10,153 nucleotides of DNA. Origin: CALKWS01 sp048594865 (GTDB lineage Bacteria > Actinomycetota > Actinomycetes > Actinomycetales > Beutenbergiaceae). The stretch spans positions 1-10,153 of the forward strand of contig JBMDWZ010000294.1 of NCBI GenBank assembly GCA_048594865.1. The letters run 5' to 3'. How positions within the stretch are numbered: the first letter of the stretch is position 1; each line of letters opens with the position of its first letter. Made by a program: the position numbers and the translations under genes. The notes below the pieces were generated by a model, which was not told the DNA's origin, ran no database searches, and saw only the letters and a list, made by a program, of their open reading frames with translations. Below, piece by piece: positions 7,072 through 10,153 of the stretch.

Positions 7072-8866
7072 AGTCGTCGCCGGACTCTTCGTCGCCCGAG
7101 TCGTCGTCGAGGTCTTCGATGTCCACGCCACTGTCGGTGCCGTCCTCATCGGAGTCTTCTTCCCAGCCGACGATCGTCCAGTCCACGGTCTCGAACAGGC
7201 GCGGTCCGTAGTTGGCCAGGCCCTCGCGATAGGCCCAGATGTCTGCGCCGTTGTAGTAGGTGAGGTAGGTGTAGTAGTTCATCGCCTCGGCCTCGATGGC
7301 CAACGCCTCGGCGATTCGCTCGTCCTGATCCAAGATCTCCGGCAACGCCTCGATCCACTCATCGAGGTCTGCGTCGCCCACCCCGGACAGGTTGCCGGTC
7401 CCGGTGGACCAGAAGTGCGGGGGCCCGCTGGTTGGGTCCAGGCGGGACTTGCCGTAGCTCATTGCGATCACTTCAAAGTCACGGCTGCTCCGCGCCTCGG
7501 GAGCCTCGGCCAGGCCTCGGTTGCGAATCTCCACGTCGATTCCGACGTCGCGCATCATGGTCTGGTAGGACTGGGCCTGCGTGGCGTCGGAGGGGTCGTT
7601 ACCGAAGGTAGAGAGCGTGATAGTGAGCGGCTCGCCGTCGGCGTTCGTGCGGGTCTCGCCTTCCTCGCCAGTCCAACCAGCTTCTTCAAGCGTGGTGCGG
7701 GCCGCTTCCGGATCGAAATCAACGGGGAAGTTGTCCTGGTAGCGGTGATCAAACGGCATCATCAGCCACGATCCGGGCATCTCTTCTTCCCAGTTCAAGC
7801 CCTGGAAGCGGATGTCGGCAAGGAGTTCTCGGTCGGTCGCCTGGAAGACGGCCTTTCGGACCTCCACGTCGGAAACCGACGGTGCATCACCGTTAAAGAT
7901 GAAACCACCGTGCATGAGCGATTGGCCACGGCGAATGTCGTAACCCTCGGTGGACCATCCGGTGATTTCGGAGTAGCGGTCGTAGGTCTGGATCTGGACC
8001 CCGTCGATCTCGCGGTTCTGGAATGCCTGGATGGTTGAGGTGGGCTCGTGCTGAACAAAGTTGATGCGGTCCAAGATGGGCTCATCGCCCCACCAGTTGG
8101 GGTTGGGCACCAACGAGAGCACGTTCGCGGCTTGGTCGTAGACATCCACCGTGTAGGGACCGGCACGGTACTCGGGGCGCAGGTCATTGACGAACCCGTT
8201 GTTGAACTCTTCGGCGGTGTCCACGGCCGGGTGCACCATGCCGTTCTGGAACAGTGCCTCCCAGGGCTGCATGGTCTCGGCCATCTTCATCGAGAAGGAC
8301 CACTCGTCCTCGCCCATCGTCATCTCACCGACGCGCCTGAAGAAGTCATACCCGATGGGATCGATGTCTTCATCGGAGCCAGGTTGGCTCAGGTTGACGG
8401 TGTGCTCATAGGTGTAGAAGTCGATCGGGGTGCCGTCATTCCAGACCGCTTCGGGGTTGAGCTCGTAGTGCAGCACCTGGGTGCCGTCCTCGAGAATCTC
8501 CTCTTCCGCCGCCAGCACGTAGTCGGTGTTTAGGACGGGCTCACCCGACGGTGCGTTGTTGAACGGCCGCACGTTCATAATTGGGTGCAGGGCGCCGAGG
8601 TTTCCAATGTTGTAGCCATCGGGAGCGGCCAGGTTGAAGTTGGGGCCCAGGGTGCCCACCGGAAGGGTCACCTCACCGCCAGCCTGCAAGTTCTCGACCG
8701 GCTGCTCATTGATGTCGTACACCTCGTCCAGATCGAATGACGCCTGGCCCTGGGCGGGGGCGTTCTCATCCGGCTCGTTCGAGTCGCCGCATGCGGCGAG
8801 CACGAGCGCACCCGCGACCGCTGTCGCGATGACGGCGCTGCGCCGTTTACCTGTCGTAGAAACCAT
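7070..8866 (-). CDS. SBP-3: family-5 ABC transporter substrate-binding lipoprotein, first gene of the operon
   Basis: The 598-residue product is the promoter-proximal member of the three SBP paralogues. ATG at 8866 is preferred because it gives a standard lipoprotein signal (MVSTTGKRRS, hydrophobic core, lipobox L-A-A-C with Cys26) and has GGAG 10 nt upstream. A GTG at 8902 in the same frame would add 12 polar and basic residues without a ribosome-binding site. Family hallmarks are VWNDGTPID, AGPYTVDVYDQAAN, NPNWWGDEP and GLANYGPRLFE. The C-terminal tail (residues 567-598) is very acidic and contains an EF-hand-like spacing, D571-x-D573-x-D575-G-x-D578-x-G-x-D582. The stop TAA (7072-7070) overlaps the ribosome-binding site of SBP-2. 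The protein should bind an oligosaccharide or peptide ligand at the outer face of the membrane and pass it to a permease encoded elsewhere. Its ligand cannot be read from the sequence. Confidence 0.93.
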   Translation of the reverse strand: MVSTTGKRRSAVIATAVAGALVLAACGDSNEPDENAPAQGQASFDLDEVYDINEQPVENLQAGGEVTLPVGTLGPNFNLAAPDGYNIGNLGALHPIMNVRPFNNAPSGEPVLNTDYVLAAEEEILEDGTQVLHYELNPEAVWNDGTPIDFYTYEHTVNLSQPGSDEDIDPIGYDFFRRVGEMTMGEDEWSFSMKMAETMQPWEALFQNGMVHPAVDTAEEFNNGFVNDLRPEYRAGPYTVDVYDQAANVLSLVPNPNWWGDEPILDRINFVQHEPTSTIQAFQNREIDGVQIQTYDRYSEITGWSTEGYDIRRGQSLMHGGFIFNGDAPSVSDVEVRKAVFQATDRELLADIRFQGLNWEEEMPGSWLMMPFDHRYQDNFPVDFDPEAARTTLEEAGWTGEEGETRTNADGEPLTITLSTFGNDPSDATQAQSYQTMMRDVGIDVEIRNRGLAEAPEARSSRDFEVIAMSYGKSRLDPTSGPPHFWSTGTGNLSGVGDADLDEWIEALPEILDQDERIAEALAIEAEAMNYYTYLTYYNGADIWAYREGLANYGPRLFETVDWTIVGWEEDSDEDGTDSGVDIEDLDDDSGDEESGDD

Positions 8867-8876
8867 GGGTCGATAT

Positions 8877-8880
8877 CTCC
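8877..8880 (-). promoter_or_regulatory. Ribosome-binding site of SBP-3
   Basis: GGAG on the minus strand lies 10 nt before the ATG at 8866. It supports that start over the in-frame GTG at 8902, which has no such site. Confidence 0.6.
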
Positions 8881-9102
8881 TGTGGGGATGGATGACGCAC
8901 ACGCCGAGCAGGCACGCTCAACATGCAACCGCGGATGCGGGGGATCAGTGGGAAGGCGAGGGCATTAAGGTCGCGGCTCGAATGGCCGGGAAGGGCGTCA
9001 CCAACTCGCCGATTGCCGTCTGGCGGATCACCAACGGGCGCCGAGCCTGTCGGATAGTGGCCCCACTAGAGGTGAGGTGCATCACGTTCCGCATGCGACA
9101 AA

Positions 9103-9122
9103 AATGTACCACATGCCATGTG
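9103..9122 (-). promoter_or_regulatory. Candidate extended -10 with an abutting 13-bp palindromic operator
   Basis: On the minus strand TGG-TACATT (9111-9103) resembles an extended -10 box (TGnTATAAT, 4 of 6 in the hexamer). Directly upstream and slightly overlapping is CACATGCCATGTG (9110-9122), a perfect 13-bp palindrome with a single central base. A repressor bound there would cover the -35 to -10 spacer. No good -35 hexamer was found at 17 bp. The combination is suggestive but weak, since short palindromes arise by chance. Confidence 0.3.
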
Positions 9123-9132
9123 CAATGGCACT

Positions 9133-9153
9133 GACGTTATCGAGACGTTATCG
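9133..9153. promoter_or_regulatory. Tandem GACGTTATCG direct repeat, candidate regulator-binding site
   Basis: GACGTTATCG occurs at 9133-9142 and again at 9144-9153, an 11-bp period and so about one helical turn. On the operon's coding strand each copy reads CGATAACGTC, which resembles a half-site of LacI-family operators (ATAACG/CGTTAT). It lies just upstream of the candidate -10, at a position suitable for a transcription factor. No regulator gene is visible in the window. Confidence 0.35.
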
Positions 9154-9208
9154 GCGAGGGTTAATGCCGGTGACCTCGGGGCCGGTATGTGCGATTGCGA
9201 GGCACCGT

Positions 9209-9250
9209 GGTGCGCGTGGCAGTGCGGTGCGCGTGGCAGTGCGGTGCGCC
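9209..9250. repeat. 17-bp tandem repeat, about 2.5 copies
   Basis: The unit GGTGCGCGTGGCAGTGC is present at 9209-9225 and 9226-9242 without mismatch, followed by a partial third copy (9243-9250, 7 of 8 matching). It sits a few bases past the stop codon of the DUF885 gene. The GC-rich repeats could form imperfect hairpins with the nearby GGCACC, but no T-tract follows, so it is not called a terminator. Confidence 0.8.
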
Positions 9251-9257
9251 GCCTGGC

Positions 9258-10153
9258 CTAGCCGATCGTTTCGCGCTTTGCCGCAATGTAGGCATCGATC
9301 TGGGAATCCAACACCGTGAGCGGAACACTTCCGAGTCCGAGCACGGTGTCGTGGAACTCACGGATATCGAAGTGCGCTCCCAGCGCGGCCTCGGCCTTTT
9401 CGCGGTTCGCCTCGATGCGCAGTTGTCCCACAAAGTACGCGGTGGCCTGACCCGGCCATGCGATGTATCGGTCGATTTCGGTGACGATCTCATGCTCGGC
9501 GATGGCGGTGTTTTCCCGCAGGAAATCCTGAGCTTGTTCGCGACTCCAGCCGAGGGCGTGCATTCCCGGGTCGACAACGAGGCGTACGGCGCGCCACATC
9601 TGGAAGGAGAGCATGCCCATCACCTCATACGGCGTCTCATACATGCCCATCTCTTGCCCGAGGCGTTCGCAGTACAGACCCCAGCCCTCGCCAAACGCCG
9701 AGAGGTACAGCCGGCGAAATTCCGGCAGATCCAGTTCGCGGGCCAACGAGAGCTGGAAGGAGTGCCCGGGAGCGGACTCGTGCAAGGTGAGCGAGGGTAG
9801 CGAATACAGCGGCCGCGCCGACAGGTTGTAGGTGTTCAAGAAGTAGGCGTCTGGTGCGCCGCGGCCAAAGGTGTCAAACGGGGCGATGTCCGCAGGGGTG
9901 GGAATGACGCCGAAGCGTTGGTTCGGGAGCCGTCCGAAGTATTGGTGCACCACGCGATCAAAGGCCTTGCAGGTGTAGGCGGCCTCGGCCTGCAGTTGCC
10001 GCTCGGTGGTGGCGTAGAACTGCGGGTCGGAGCGCATGTGCGCAAAGAGTCCATCGAGGTCGCCCCCGAAGCCCACCTGCTCGGCCACGTCCTCCATTTC
10101 TTGGCGAATGAGCCGCACATGCTTCAAGCCGAGCTCGTGGATCTCGGTGGGGG
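9258..10153 (-). CDS. DUF885 family putative zinc metallopeptidase (5' partial)
   Basis: The reading frame enters from the right edge of the window (first complete codon at 10151) and ends at TAG 9260-9258, giving about 298 residues. DUF885 proteins are usually about 550-600 residues, so this is roughly the C-terminal half. The motif HESAPGH (bases 9782-9762) matches the family's HExxPGH zinc-site signature. It is followed about 25 residues later by AFGEGWGLYCERL, whose glutamate is a plausible third metal ligand, and later by YIAWPGQATAYFVG, also characteristic. Members are annotated as putative carboxypeptidase-like or M2/M32-like gluzincins, but few have been characterised, so the substrate is unknown. 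A TTG at 10127 is not taken as the start, because the upstream codons (TEIHELGLKHV) read as continuing family sequence. It lies upstream of, and on the same strand as, the SBP operon but is 391 bp away, so it is probably a separate transcription unit. Confidence 0.88.
   Translation of the reverse strand, partial: PTEIHELGLKHVRLIRQEMEDVAEQVGFGGDLDGLFAHMRSDPQFYATTERQLQAEAAYTCKAFDRVVHQYFGRLPNQRFGVIPTPADIAPFDTFGRGAPDAYFLNTYNLSARPLYSLPSLTLHESAPGHSFQLSLARELDLPEFRRLYLSAFGEGWGLYCERLGQEMGMYETPYEVMGMLSFQMWRAVRLVVDPGMHALGWSREQAQDFLRENTAIAEHEIVTEIDRYIAWPGQATAYFVGQLRIEANREKAEAALGAHFDIREFHDTVLGLGSVPLTVLDSQIDAYIAAKRETIG

Larger units (their letters stand above)
8867..9257 (-). promoter_or_regulatory. 391-bp intergenic region upstream of the SBP-GH127 operon
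   Basis: This is the only sizeable gap in the window and no convincing gene was found in it on either strand. It must hold the operon promoter. From upstream to downstream on the minus strand it contains a 17-bp tandem repeat just after the DUF885 stop, a duplicated 10-bp element, a 13-bp palindrome beside a possible extended -10, and then about 230 bases of probable 5' leader with no obvious riboswitch fold. The individual elements are listed separately. The leader length is an estimate that depends on the tentative promoter. Confidence 0.6.

Noticed and set aside
7063..7149. N-terminal extension of SBP-2 to 7149
   Set aside because: It overlaps SBP-3 coding sequence by 80 bp and would put 29 polar residues before a clear lipoprotein signal peptide that begins at 7062.
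6989..8038. 349-residue plus-strand open frame opposite SBP-3
   Set aside because: Antisense shadow of the same kind; low-complexity valine and glycine-rich sequence with no recognisable family.
8867..9060. Riboswitch or structured RNA in the operon leader
   Set aside because: No conserved riboswitch core or strong long stem was recognised; only short chance repeats such as TCACCAAC (8998 and 9028) are present.
9066..9119. 17-codon minus-strand open frame (MACGTFLSHAERDAPHL) in the operon leader
   Set aside because: It overlaps the candidate promoter, has no ribosome-binding site, and no repeated regulatory codons or attenuator hairpin were seen.
9200..9214. GGCACCGTGGTGC as a terminator hairpin for the DUF885 gene
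   Set aside because: The perfect arms leave a 2-nt loop, the workable stem is only about 4 bp, and no T-run follows.

Overview
The window is high-GC bacterial DNA with a strong GC bias at third codon positions. Lipoprotein-type solute-binding proteins (SBPs) and secreted Ig-like modules point to an actinobacterium, probably of the Micrococcales type; this placement is inferred from composition and protein style, not from a search. No RNA genes, transposases, CRISPR arrays or integrases were seen.

Layout. Positions 1-1575 (+) hold the 3' part of a DUF1680 / GH127-clan glycoside hydrolase with extra C-terminal helical and Ig-like modules. It converges on a four-gene minus-strand cluster that reads from right to left: SBP-3 (start 8866), SBP-2 (start 7062), SBP-1 (start near 5248-5291), then an intracellular GH127 beta-L-arabinofuranosidase (start 3515, end 1572). 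Gaps inside the cluster are a few bases or overlaps, so it looks like one operon. Upstream of it is a 391-bp non-coding region (8867-9257) with a candidate promoter, a 13-bp palindrome and a tandem 10-bp repeat. At the right edge (9258-10153, minus) is the C-terminal half of a DUF885-family putative zinc metallopeptidase, probably a separate unit.

How it may work. The GH127 enzyme keeps all four expected zinc ligands, including the cysteine nucleophile, and has no signal peptide, so it should act in the cytoplasm on imported beta-L-arabinofuranosides. The three SBPs are clearly paralogous family-5 (peptide/oligosaccharide-type) lipoproteins that should capture the substrate outside the membrane. 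The modular DUF1680 enzyme may act outside the cell. The known GH127 substrate is the arabinose chain on hydroxyproline-rich plant wall proteins (extensin). A locus for arabino-oligosaccharides or arabinosylated glycopeptides is therefore a reasonable hypothesis.

Most notable points: three tandem SBP genes with no permease or ATPase gene in the window; an acidic C-terminal tail conserved in all three, EF-hand-like in SBP-3; an SBP-1 signal peptide that extends upstream of its only canonical start codon, hinting at a frameshift or non-standard start; and convergent genes whose stop codons share one CTAG.
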